NCBI GenBank assembly: GCA_037043015.1
Contig: CM073322.1
Location: 30,499,864 to 30,563,863, forward strand
Reading direction: 5' to 3'
Source: Bryum argenteum
Taxonomy: Eukaryota > Streptophyta > Bryopsida > Bryales > Bryaceae
DNA length: 64,000 nucleotides
Shown here: positions 11,661 through 22,699 of the stretch, piece by piece
Position numbering within the stretch: position 1 is the stretch's first letter
Layout: each line of letters begins with the position of its first letter
Notes under the pieces: generated by a model
Databases searched by the model: none
What the model was told of the DNA's origin: nothing
Seen by the model: only the letters and a program-made list of their open reading frames with translations
Program-made: the position numbers and the translations under genes

Positions 11661-14306
11661 GGCCGCCGACCGATTTGCCAACCGATCCAACGACCGCCGA
11701 CCGATCCTACGGCCCACACCCGGTCGGCCTCTAGCACTCCCCTCTCTCCCTCTCCCCTCTCTCACTCACGAGCCCTTCCTCTCCTCTTCTTCAATGTATT
11801 TAAGAACTTTCTATTTCGAGGACCTGACATCATATTCTCAGCCTAATTCAAGGCATGGACCCACGTGCCATATTCTTTGGGAAATGTCAAGAAGATTTTA
11901 TTGTAATCTATGAGAATGTTTTATTTGAATAATCTTATGGGCTTGGATATGAAAAATAGAACTTTTTATGTATAGGTCCACTTTGTTCATATGAATTTTA
12001 GTTTTCACTATTCATGAACCATTCGACATGCTCAACGAGTAAAATGTCCACATGTTTTCATAGAATTTGCAATTTCTTCATATTGACATATGATAATGAA
12101 AAAGAATGTGGTCTTTATTTTTTAACAAATTTAACCATCTTTTGTCTGCCTCGTAATGGGTCATTCTTTTTTTAAGGGTTGGAGTGAACATGTATTGGTG
12201 AAGAAAAATTGTAGTATTCCAAAATTATGTTACTTCACCTTTCAGTAGCAACTTGAAGTAAATTCTATGAAACGTATGGAATAAATTTAAGCATGCACTA
12301 AATTGGAAGGCTAATAGCATTCATACAATTGTGTGAAATAAATAGATATATAAAATAAAACTTCCAATGTAAATTCGTATAACCCAAATTCAATAGACAT
12401 GTGTATAAACTAGTATATGCTAATATTTGTTTTTCGAGTGCCTAATAGGATTCAAAGATTACATTTCTATAAGACTTTCCTATATATATAACAAGTTACA
12501 TAGTGGCAATGTGTAAACTTAGACTATGCATTTATCGTTTTGGTCAATGTTCATAAGTTCCACACAAGAATGATTCTTTTCCACATTTATGGCCTATGTT
12601 ATTTTTTGTTTATGTATAAAATGATCTATTTTTGAGTTTTTATTTTATCAATTCTTGTTATTACAAGAAACTCCATTTTGACATAATTTACATGTATATT
12701 GGAAATATTTGACAGTACAACTTACGGATTATATTTTAAAACGTTCAATATATTGCACCTTGTAATATTCTTTCATATAAAATTCTAATCCTACATTACT
12801 TTATTAATGTACATCATGTACCCTATAATTTTCTTATAATATATTTTTGTTAGCATTCTTGGATTATGATTAAACTTGAGTTTTATCTAAGTGTAAGGTT
12901 TTCTATTTATATTGCGTACATAATAATTTTTTATCTTCTCTAGTATGATTTCTCTTCACATTATAATTAGAATACTTTTTAAATGACTTATACAAAGCAA
13001 ATAAGAATTTGTTTCTATTTTCTATTATTCCATGATAATAAATAATAATAATTTTAACCGAAGCCAAATAAAATTTCAAAAAACTACTAGTTTTATAATA
13101 TATAGCATTGGAATATTAGTATACTTGTTCCTATAGTTGTAGACTCATATGTTATTTTAATACGCAATTGGATAATATTAACTTCAATTGATTGATATGG
13201 CGATCAAATTTGTATTGAATAAGAATATTCTTTGTAGAAGCCTCTTCTTAGCCTCAATTAGATACTTTCTATTCATCTTGTTCGACCCCTATAATATTAA
13301 GCATTTTTGTCAAAGGACTTTAAAAACTTACACTCAAATACTAAATGCCCCCCGGGTTGAATTTGAATATGAGGCATGTTCCTAAAATTCCTTCTTTGGA
13401 CAAAAGGAAAGAAAAGGTAATTTTAAATACACAAAATGTAAAGATCTTTATATTTTCTTTTTACAGTTGTAAAACTATAATATGCGTTAAATAGTAAGTA
13501 ACATCTTATTGATCTTCATTATCCCCTAAAAATCCTTGATACAAAATTGTCTAAATTATCAAGAAGAACCTTCTTCTAGTTCAGGCCCAAAGAAACTCAA
13601 TCTAAGGATTAATAAGAAGATCCAACCGTAGGATCTTGAAGTTAACTTGACCCTTTACTCGAATGCCGAATTTGAACCATTGATATTTCTCCAATTTTGA
13701 GATTATAATGGTCAAAGTTGGCTGAATTTTTTCCCTGCGGAAATCCCAAAAAGCCATTCGGCTTTCTTGGATCTTTAGGGGTTATTAGAGTATGTGAATT
13801 ATTGAGAAATTAGCAAAAGTGGCTTGAGTCTAGTTTATGTCTTAGTTCAAATAGAGAGACTTTAATTCCTAAAGATCCTTGATGCAAAATTGCCTATATT
13901 CTCCACAATAATATTCTTCTACTTGAGGCCTAAAAAGCCTCAATTCAAGCATTATATAGAAGACTCAACCGTAGGATCTTAAGGTCACATGTCAAATTTC
14001 AACCTTTCATATATCTCCAAGGCCATATGATTATTCAAATAAAACATTCTCGTAGATTACAATGAAATCTTCTTAACATTCCTCAAAGAATATGGCACGT
14101 GGGTCCATGCCTTGAATTAGACAAAGAATTTAATGTCTGATCCCCAAAATAGAAAGTTCATAAATGCGTTGAAGAGGAGGAATACATTGAAGAAGAGGAG
14201 AGGAAGGGCTCGTGAGTGAGAGAGGGGAGAGGGAGAGAGGGGAGTGCTAGAGGTCGACCGGGTGTGGGCCGTAGGATCGGTCGGCAAATCGGTCGGCGGC
14301 CGATGT

Positions 14307-14630
14307 GACTGCCTGCAGAAACTTGAAATGCCCCTAACTTAGTCAAAACTTATCCGAATCGAACATTTAAGATGTTTTTTGACATCTACAGAACATGTAA
14401 ATGCCAAAAAACATCTTAAACGTCCAATTTGGATACGTTTTGACGAAGTTATAGACCTTTGAAGGTTTGACGGCCTTTGAAGGCCTATAACTTTGTCAAA
14501 ACTAATCCAAATTGTGCATTCAAGATGTTTTTTGGCATCTACATGTTTTGCAGATGTCAAAAAACATCTTAAATAAGCAATTCGGATAATTTTTGACGAA
14601 ATTGTGGGCATTTGAAGTTTAAAGAGCCCG
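14307..14630 (+). repeat. Palindromic module, copy 3
   Basis: Same orientation as copy 1 with few differences. Its left end has lost the TGGCTCTTT piece. On the right it runs into the GC-rich CCGACCG array. Confidence 0.85.
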
Positions 14631-15226
14631 CTGCGACGGTCGGATCGACCACCGACCGATCCGACGGCCTTGCCGACCGCCGGTCCGACCCCGGACCGCC
14701 ACGGCGACGGCTAGCCCGACCCCGACCGCCACGCAGCGACGGCCGGCCCGACTCCCGGACCGCCATGGCGGCAACCCGCCGACCCCGACCGCCCGCAGCG
14801 GCGACGGCCCCGACCCGACCGCCCGGCGGCGACGGCCACCCGACCCCGACCGCCATGGCGGCGGCACCGACCGACCCGATCTGTCGGCGCGCCCGAATCC
14901 GACGGCCGTCGGGCATGCGGGCGGCGGCCCGATCCAACGGCCATAGCGCTGGAATTGATCCGACGGCCATGATCTCTGCGGTCGGCCGCCGTCCGATCCG
15001 CGGGCGACGAGGCCGGTCGCCCGGGCCGGGATCAAATTTTGACGGCCGAGATGTGGCGGTGGATGATCCAACGGCCCCAGAAGTTACCAGGGACCGGGGT
15101 AACTCCCATTTACCCCCCCGGACCATGGTCCGGACTATGGTCCCGGTCGACATAGTCCGGACTACGTCCGCGGACTATGTCCGCGGACTAAGTTTACCCC
15201 GAATGTCGACCGATTTGACAACCCTG

Positions 15227-15234
15227 GGCTCAAC
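15227..15234. repeat. Right target-site duplication of the hAT element
   Basis: GGCTCAAC, identical to 7885-7892. Confidence 0.9.
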
Positions 15235-18200
15235 CAGGGGTCAACCTCTGCAACCGACTATCGGAGTGAAGACCTGCTGGCTGCTCCGTCTACCCCGTTG
15301 TTACTCCGATCCCGATTTTTTCTCTCCATTCAAAAAAATCTCGCACACACACAGTAAAACACAAAAACCCTAACTAACTCTCTTTTCTCCCTAACCAATT
15401 CGACTTAGTTTGATGGAGTACAAGTTTCATCTGCTTCAACGGATGAATTTTTGTTCATCCGACAATTTCATCCGCATGGTTTAATTGAGTTCCTTGATTA
15501 TTAATTAGGAGGAACACGAGCAATCACATGTACGTGCGCTAAATTATGAATACTAATGAAGGCATAAAAATACCCGAAAACATGCCATAATACATTGACA
15601 CCAATCAATATTACCAAATTAGAATAACCTAAATCAACGCCGGAGCATTAAGGCAAAACTCCCCCTAAGATCAAGGATTTCCCTGGAACCGAAAGAATTG
15701 GCCTAAATGTTCCAATTAGGGAATTTGAATATGAATAAAGTAAATTAAAGCTTATAGAAAGCATTTCCTGCAAGCGTAAACCGTTTCGGCTCGACCACAC
15801 AATGGGGGGAGAGTTCTATTCAATGGAGAGTTCTACATGCCTTGGGCAAACGCTCGGGCGCCGATAATTTTGAGAATTCGGTAAAAGAAAAATAATAATC
15901 TAACCCAATTTCGTTTGTTGCGGGTGATGAATTCAAGAACCACTTACGTGAATTAGGGGTTAATTCTAGATTTTCCAACTTATCCATGTCACCTTGAGTA
16001 TTGGGGGGGAATTTAGACCGGGGACATATGATGAATCGAAAGTATTACCATTACCAATTGTGGGGTTCTGAGCTACAAACATATTTAATTATGCGGCATC
16101 ACAATCTAATGGCACATGCAAATCCGCTAACTCAATTTTTGGAACGATCACAAATCTTCCACAACATCCAAGATCAAACAATGGAACAAATAAATTCTTG
16201 TTCAAGTCATTTCTTTGAGGTACATGAGTACATCAGTACATGGACATTGGACCACAAAAGCTCAAATTCACTTGAGGCATGACTATATAATACACATCTA
16301 CTATCATCTTGTAGCGCCTCAAGAATTTTATCTATTTCTCCTCCAACTTCACCGGGTGCCCACATTCAGCCACGTTAGGATTCTCAAGGGGAGAATCCAA
16401 ATTGGCAAAAATTAGAGGATGATGAGAAGGTTGGGTTAGAGACGTACCTGTGGAGTTTTCTCCATTTACCCCACTGCGATATTTACAGCCCTCTCGTTTT
16501 GGAGCCTGCGGTTGCGTGACTTATGTCTCCCATGTGGCTGTGGCCTCCTGTGCCTGCCAAACGTATGCAGCTGACTTGGCTCCGATCTCTCTTTGGCCTC
16601 CGCCCTCTTCTAGCTGCCGGCCGAACAGGGATGACCTGGCTCCGGTCTCTCCAAGCTCTACCGCCTCCTCCGACTGCCTCAGTTCTCTGGTCTCCTCTGC
16701 ATGCCTTAGTCTAATGATGGACTGTTCGAGGACGACCGAGCCTCCTTCCCCGAGCTCCAAACGCTGCCTTACACACCTGCCCGACCGTGCAACAAAATCA
16801 CTCGCTATGAGGACCAACCTCAGATCTATATCACGTGCAGGATTCACAATCGGCTGCTGTTGACTGGCAGTCGGTGAGATTTCACGGCCTCCGGATCTTT
16901 GAGCTATTCTTCCTCTGTTTCCACGATTCCTCGCACCCTGCCAATACAACCAACCGAAGCAGCGGTTAGATAGTGACCAACATTCAGCTGCCAGCCAATT
17001 CGTTCGAGTGGGCAGCTCCTGCGAGCGATGAAACGAAGCTGAAATCAGCAGCAGCGGAATTCCAAAGACTGGCGCGTTGGCGCAGGCGCTACCGACACCA
17101 CAGCGGCCGAGGGTATTCACAATCATGCGGTCCCCCTTGTGGACTTGCTTAGGGCGGAGCTCCAGCTACTGCTCAAGCTAATCAAGACGCAAGTGATTGA
17201 CTAGAACTCATGCCACGGACCACTGCAGAATGTGGCCAACCCTCACTCGACAGTAATGGCAAGAATTTTGTTGAATTCAGACTACGAACTAACAGTTTTA
17301 GATGACCGAAATACAGGCAAAGCGCATAGGAACGAGGTGGCTCCAAATTCAGCAGCATTTCCGCCAAATTTCGGCAGCGGTTCGGCACAGTTTTGGAGTT
17401 CATACTCACAGTTGAAGCCACAAACTCTTAAATAACCAATTCAAACAAGAATCCCACACGGAATCCTACAATGCGGATCGAGTCATCTAATCCCTAATCT
17501 CATGAATCGGGCCAATTCCATCGAAATCGGAAATGGAGGCATGGCAGTAGCTTACGTGGTCCATTCTAGGCTGCTTCGGCTCCTTTGACGTAGATGAGCG
17601 GCAATACTTCCGCTGGTGAGAAACCGTCGGTATTAAAGCAAAAGCTCAAAAACACGATTTTCGACAATTCCGATCCCCCTTGACTCGTGGGCGAAAAGCA
17701 GGCTCTGGTTTTGTCGCCCTGATGGCAATAAACCACTACAGAAGATCATTGCAACAGTAAGCCAATTGCCCCGAAACCCTAAAATACAAAATTGCCGAAT
17801 TTGCAAATTGTGACTCACCTGAAGGTGCGATTGTCGAGGCTATGGCTGTGGAGGGTCTCAGCGGTTTTGTCCGGCCACCATACGTCCCGGATGAAGCTAT
17901 TTAGCTTATTTGTAAATCCTTGGGTATCCCCTTCTTCTCTCCGCTCCTTCCAGTGAGAGAGGGATGCGACTTGTCTCCGAAAAAGAAGCAGAAAATTCCT
18001 TGCACCAAGGATGCTGGGTAGAACGACCGCGGGAGGCAACAAAAGCGATAATAATTTCTCCTCGTCAAGCAATGTTAGACACTATTGCACTACCATTTCA
18101 GATTGTTGTTGAGCGGGAATTAGCCACTGTTCAAGTTCTGTTCGAAAAACAGCACCATGGCTCAAACGTCAACGAAGTACCCAGTCCACCACCATCGCAC

Positions 18201-18540
18201 GGAGCCGTTGGTGCAACCGCAAAAAGAAAACGTTCTTGAGACTAAGACAACTAATAAAAGATCAAAAACTCTGACACAACTTTCAACAAAAGCGACCCGT
18301 TGTGCCTGAACGGCAACTCCCTTCCGCGATCGAAACTGAGATTTCAGCAATCAGGCAGGCCCAACTCCGCCTTGCTCATCACCCGTAACTAGCGGTTTGG
18401 GATTCTTGGATTGCAATCCTCACAATTGAGCACTGGATTGATTGGAACGGATTCGTTGTCAGACGCTGACCACTTTGACTATCGATATGACTGTTTCCGT
18501 GCGACGACTACGGAGCTACAGTGCTCGAAAGTTCTCGAAA
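15235..18540. other. No confident gene; possible exons of an unknown minus-strand gene
   Basis: A minus-strand open frame of 201 codons (17126-16521) ends in a stretch rich in Glu, Arg and Gln (for example RQRLELGEGGSVVLEQSI). It has an acceptor-like TATTGGCAG within it. Further up, a good donor (CTTCAGGTGAGTCAC) is seen on the minus strand at about 17816. Together these could be exons of an unrecognised gene, but I find no domain, and 15235-16400 shows nothing. I do not call a CDS. Confidence 0.3.
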
Positions 18541-18576
18541 ATGCCCCTCGGGCATGCTCGGGCGTTTAAGGGTTAA
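18541..18576. repeat. Solo right end of a TTAA element
   Basis: The sequence CTCGGGCGTTTAAGGGTTAA matches the right end of the TTAA MITEs at 42224-42240 and 62467-62483. No matching left end is seen within a few kb. Confidence 0.55.
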
Positions 18577-20338
18577 TGTCATTCACTCACACACAAAAAA
18601 AAACTACTTACCTTAAATAATAAATATGAAGCAGACATGTAGTTTTTTTTCGTGAGGTTGTGTGTAACATTATGATCTTGGGCATTTCCAGTCAAATCAG
18701 GACGTCGTTGGAAACGAGTGTTTACATCTTGGAGAGGCGAGCAATGATCATATTGCAAATTGGGACATGATTCCAAGACATCGAGTTTTGAAGTATTTAT
18801 GCCCTCAAAATTATTGGAAATTGATTGTATGAGTGTGGCAACACCACGGGACATACTGGTTAAAAAAAGTAGATACAAAATAATAGGTCTTGGGTAACAG
18901 AAAATTCACCATCACCAGTGGATAATGCAGTGTCAAGGACTAGGTAATAAAATAGAGCAGGAATATTACGGCTGATAGCCTTGTGTACCTACCTGCCTCC
19001 AAGTCCACGCGCACGAGGTGGCAGGTAGGTACATACCAATCAGTCAGCCGGAACATTCCCGCTCTTTTCGATTACCGAGCGTAACTCCCTTGCAGAGGAT
19101 TTTTCATCCATCGAATATGGTCGGTTACTTATATATTCAATTGGATTAGGATGATTTCTGTCGGACATGGATGTTTTCAAGCACCTTCAAATGCTCTAGT
19201 GGTGCTTGATCGTTACATCCTGCACCCAGCACGCTTGTGGAGATACTTTGAATTTCTTCGGAGAAGGATTGTCCATGAGCGATTGTAAGCGATTGTAGAG
19301 ACAAAGCTTAACCCCTAAAGTCGAAAGCCCTCAAAAGCCCTCAAAGTTGGAAAACAAGTTTTTTTTCACTTGTTGGAAAAAGGGTAAGGGTACTTTGAGG
19401 GCTCAAACAACCATTTTGGTGGCAACTTTGAAATGAGGCTCTTCACATTCTTGTTCCTAAGTGAGTTGGGAATATCTCCATGCAGTTTTTACCTTCATAC
19501 AACCTATAAGAAGGTAATGCTTGATTTTTCAGATGGAGGTATGCCAAAATTCAAACACAAAGGCAAAGTCTTCAACAATAAATATGGCTCGTGAAGAATA
19601 AGTGGATTGAAAATCTGAACTGTAAATTCATGCCTTGAAACGTTACTTATATGCACCACAAAAAAAAAAAATGAAAAAATGAAAAAAAGTAAAATATCAT
19701 TTTTTGGTGATTTTTTGAAGTTTTTGTAAATTATTTGATCTTGGGCAGATTTTGAGAATAGATGAGCATATACTACAGTTTGGGCAGTTTTGGGCGGATT
19801 TCAAATAGTGTTTTTTAACTTTGACTGCAAATATCTCCTAAAGCATAAGGAACTATGACGCACAAATATGACTTTTTAGAAAGGTCCTAAAAAACTCCAT
19901 AATGTGCCAAAGTAGCAACTTCATCGGATCTAAATTTAGTAACTCAAAGCCTAACCAATGTCGAATCGACCACAATATGGTTGATTCCAATTGTAAGAGT
20001 TAAGAGCATTGCTCATTTTGAAAATGACAGATGTAGACTACGCATCTTCTAACTGAAGAAGCCATTGCAGCCTAGACGAAGAAGACATTGCGACACGAAA
20101 AGGAGTCTCATCATAGTTTGTATAGGAGGTTATAAAAATCTTAAAATCAAGAAGGTCGTAGATTAGGGAGAATGCGAAGGCTAGGGGATGTAACCTTCTT
20201 CCTCTCAACGAATTGGAACTTGCCACATCACCAAAACTCCGAGGTTAGATCATTACGCCTCCATTACGCCTCCATCTCAAGCATACCGGGACATTAGTAT
20301 TGGATCATCCCTTCGATTCATCAACGGTGAAGGCACCA
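18577..20338. other. Intergenic, no gene seen
   Basis: AT-rich sequence with homopolymer runs. TTAACCCCTAAAG at 19318 looks like a left end of a TTAA element, but no partner was found. No protein-coding signal. Confidence 0.4.
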
Positions 20339-20520
20339 CAAGCCTGGGCTTGGTGGTTAGGGCTCATGGCCCCCAATGAGGAGGTCGTGGATTCAATGTG
20401 GCATGGTGCTCACCACCATAGTCCACCCAACTATGGAGGGGAGTTCTTGGACCTCGTTGTATGGGTACCTCAAAGTCCTCTCGGAGGATACCATGTGGGG
20501 TATTTTTAAGGTAGTAGTGG
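20339..20520 (+). mobile_element. SINE-like (tRNA-derived) sequence, tentative
   Basis: GGGCTTGGTGGTTAGGGCTC resembles an RNA polymerase III A box as found at the head of plant SINEs, and GTCGTGGATTCAATG about 40 bp later resembles a B box. No poly(A) or simple-repeat tail or target duplication was confirmed. Confidence 0.3.
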
Positions 20521-20640
20521 CTAGGAAGGAACTAGCATAGTGTTCATCCCTAAAGGGGTTAGTAGTCTTGCCATTGGTATGATGGAAGGAACTAGCATAG
20601 TGTTCATCCCTAAAGGGGTTAGTAGTCTTGCCATTGGTGT
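20521..20640. repeat. Exact-period 60-bp tandem duplication
   Basis: Two adjacent 60-bp units (20521-20580 and 20581-20640) are almost identical, differing only at a few unit-edge bases. They contain CATCCCTAAAGGGGTTAGTA. Confidence 0.95.
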
Positions 20641-21118
20641 GATGACCTTGGACATACATACAAAGATAGGTGATCGAACACTCTATTCACGCCAGCCTCT
20701 AAACAGGTTGGAATTCTCTTCTTCTTGTTTCTCTTCTTCTTGATCAGCAACGGTCATAGCGACGAAAGATCACACTTCACAAAACCCTCCATAGATCAGT
20801 ACAAGACTCAAGGGATAGCATGGAGTAATTAAAAAGTGTGTTGCAACAATTAAGACGCGGTCCTGTGTTATCAGTGTTCTATGATATTCTACATCCCTAT
20901 GTCCGTCGTCGTTAGTGCAAATGCCAGGCTTACTTTCTTTGCTACGAGTCTTTACAGTCAATTCAGCGGCAGACTAGAAGGCAAAGCGGCCATAATCACG
21001 GGTGCAGGCCAGGTGACATTGACTCGGAGGCCGTCGCCAGCAAATTCAAAGCCCTAATATGTCGATTGCCTGCCGCAATGAGAAACTCTGCAGATGCTGT
21101 GCTTTCTAGATGCCAAAT

Positions 21119-22690
21119 TCAACTCTGTATCCGCTTGGCATTAGCATTCAGATTCAATTGCTCCTTCTGTGACCTCCATCGGCTCCAGTGTATACTCGAG
21201 CTGGGGAATAATAAAGTGAGTTTATCTTCAAAGTCCTCCAGAAAGTCGAACTGCAGAGGCGGGTCATCCACTTCCACCAGTCCCTTCAACATGTCCACCA
21301 CTTTGGCCATCGATGGCCTCGTCCTTGGATTATCCTGGATACACCACATTGCGACCTTCACCGTTGTCTTCACCTGCTCCCATTCCTTCGAAGTCAACCA
21401 TCTAGTCAATCGTGCATCCAAAATCTCATCCCATGATTTTGTGTGCACCCGACCCACTGCCCAAGCTGGGGTGTATAGTTTCTCTTCCCCTGCATCCATA
21501 TTCTTCCGTCCACTCACAAGCTCCAGGAGCACCATGCCGTAGCTGTACACATCACACTTCTCCATGATGCCTGTTTGCAGCAGCCGTTCAGGTGCTAAAT
21601 ATCCTGGCGCATCCTCGTTTCCGCTGCCGTCAAATCTCTCTCGAACAACTTCGACATCCCGAAATCTGCCACCTTCGCACGAAAATGGTCATCCAACAGA
21701 ATGCTCTGGGCGGACTGGGCCTTCACATCCAGGTGGAATATCTTGTGTCTGCAATCACTGTGTAAGTAGCACAGCCCTTGAGCTGTGTCGACAACGATTT
21801 GATAGAGCATTACCCAGTCAAGGACGGCTTCCCGAAACAGCCACCGGTCCAAGGAACCATTCGGAAGGAACTCGTAAACAAGCATTCGATGCGCACCTTG
21901 GGAGCATAATCCCCACAATCACACGAGGCGAAGGTGATTGATACCTCCAATGGTTGCAACCTCTGCCCTAAAGTCCCTGTGGCCTTGCTTGGAGGCCCCC
22001 AGCCTCTTCACAGCCACTTTGCTGCCATCTGGTAGAGCTCCTATATACACAGTTAGTGCCGAATCCTCCCTCACTGATGATCGTGGTGAAGTGATTGGTA
22101 GCATGCTCAACGTCAGTGTAGGAGAATCTTGGGGGTAAGCCGGGTAGCGACCATCTTCGTCGTCGTCCGGATGTTGGTTAGTGTGCAGGTTTGGTAAAAC
22201 GAGTCGACGCCTTACGAAGAAAGCACTGCCGAGGAATGACATGAGGAAGAAGAGTATTCCTCTTGAGATACTGATATCCAGCTTCCAATCATCCGCTGAA
22301 GACAGACTTATCGTTGCAACTAATCTGATTCAAAGGTGCAGGAAAAGGTGAGATTTGAGGTGAGGGTGAAGGTAAAGGGGAGGGAGTACGGGAAGGTTGA
22401 CTTGAAGGTGGAGTACTGGAGTGTACTTAGTCTGAGTTGAAGTTGGGCAGAATTGAAGTTCGTAATAGCTGCGAGTTGGACACGCGAATGTCGCCATACT
22501 ATTATCATCCTTGGAGTAGGAATATGCATTTGGGGACGCATCTTTGAAAGCTTTCGTTCCGTTCGTAGGGCTGGAACTTGATTCGTCAGTATTCAAGCAG
22601 CCGTATGGGGACGGACCTGTGAGGACGTTCGGTGCTACTCACATCGGAGACGGTACAAGGGGGTGTTCCGCATCGAGAGTTACTGGAGTG
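21119..22690 (-). pseudogene. PR5K-like receptor kinase (thaumatin ectodomain plus kinase), decayed
   Basis: Reading the minus strand, the order is: a partial thaumatin-like domain (NVLTGPSPYGCLN, then SPNAYSYSKDD and LQFCP, about 22690-22440); a Pro/Thr-rich and hydrophobic stretch; a juxtamembrane piece; and a Ser/Thr kinase domain (ALPDGSKVAVKRL, HLDVK, KVADFGMSKLF, YLAPE, SYGMVLLELVSG) ending at 21119. Many lesions are visible: frame changes around the Gly-rich loop (SEGGFGT is readable only in a second frame); a TGA for a likely Arg (CGA) at about 21919; a 9-nt tandem insertion after HLDVK; and an apparent 7-nt loss just before PGYLAPE in the activation segment. The thaumatin N-terminal half is missing. 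Intact PR5K proteins are plasma-membrane kinases with a PR-5 ectodomain. Its closeness to the PR cluster is notable. Confidence 0.8.
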
Positions 22691-22699
22691 ATACATCAT

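Larger units (their letters stand above)
7893..15226. mobile_element. 7.3-kb non-autonomous hAT-type DNA transposon
   Basis: The left end reads GAGGGTTGTCA and the right end, read inward, CAGGGTTGTCA. These short inverted ends fit the hAT consensus (CAGGG start) and are bounded by a perfect 8-bp duplication, GGCTCAAC. No transposase frame is visible, so it must be mobilised in trans. Both ends (about 7900-8370 and 14640-15200) are GC-rich and packed with GACCG/CGGTC words, resembling subterminal transposase-binding arrays. The interior holds three copies of a palindromic module (8371-8714, 11321-11660, 14307-14630) in alternating orientation, linked by further inverted segments (8715-9090 with 10980-11320; 11640-11960 with 14020-14310). 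The spacers at 9090-10980 and 11960-14020 are AT-rich with no gene. Confidence 0.85.

Noticed and set aside
10767-13779. A nested TTAA element inside the hAT, from TTAACCCCTAAAGG to TTTAGGGGTTAT
   Set aside because: Only CCCCTAAAG is shared, the right target is TTAT, and the interval contains one of the hAT's own modules. Not supported enough to list.
14569-15153. 194-codon minus-strand open frame, and overlapping plus-strand frame, in the GC-rich end of the hAT element
   Set aside because: Arg/Gly/Pro/Ala-rich translation from CCGACCG repeats, open on both strands, with no domain. It is a product of base composition.
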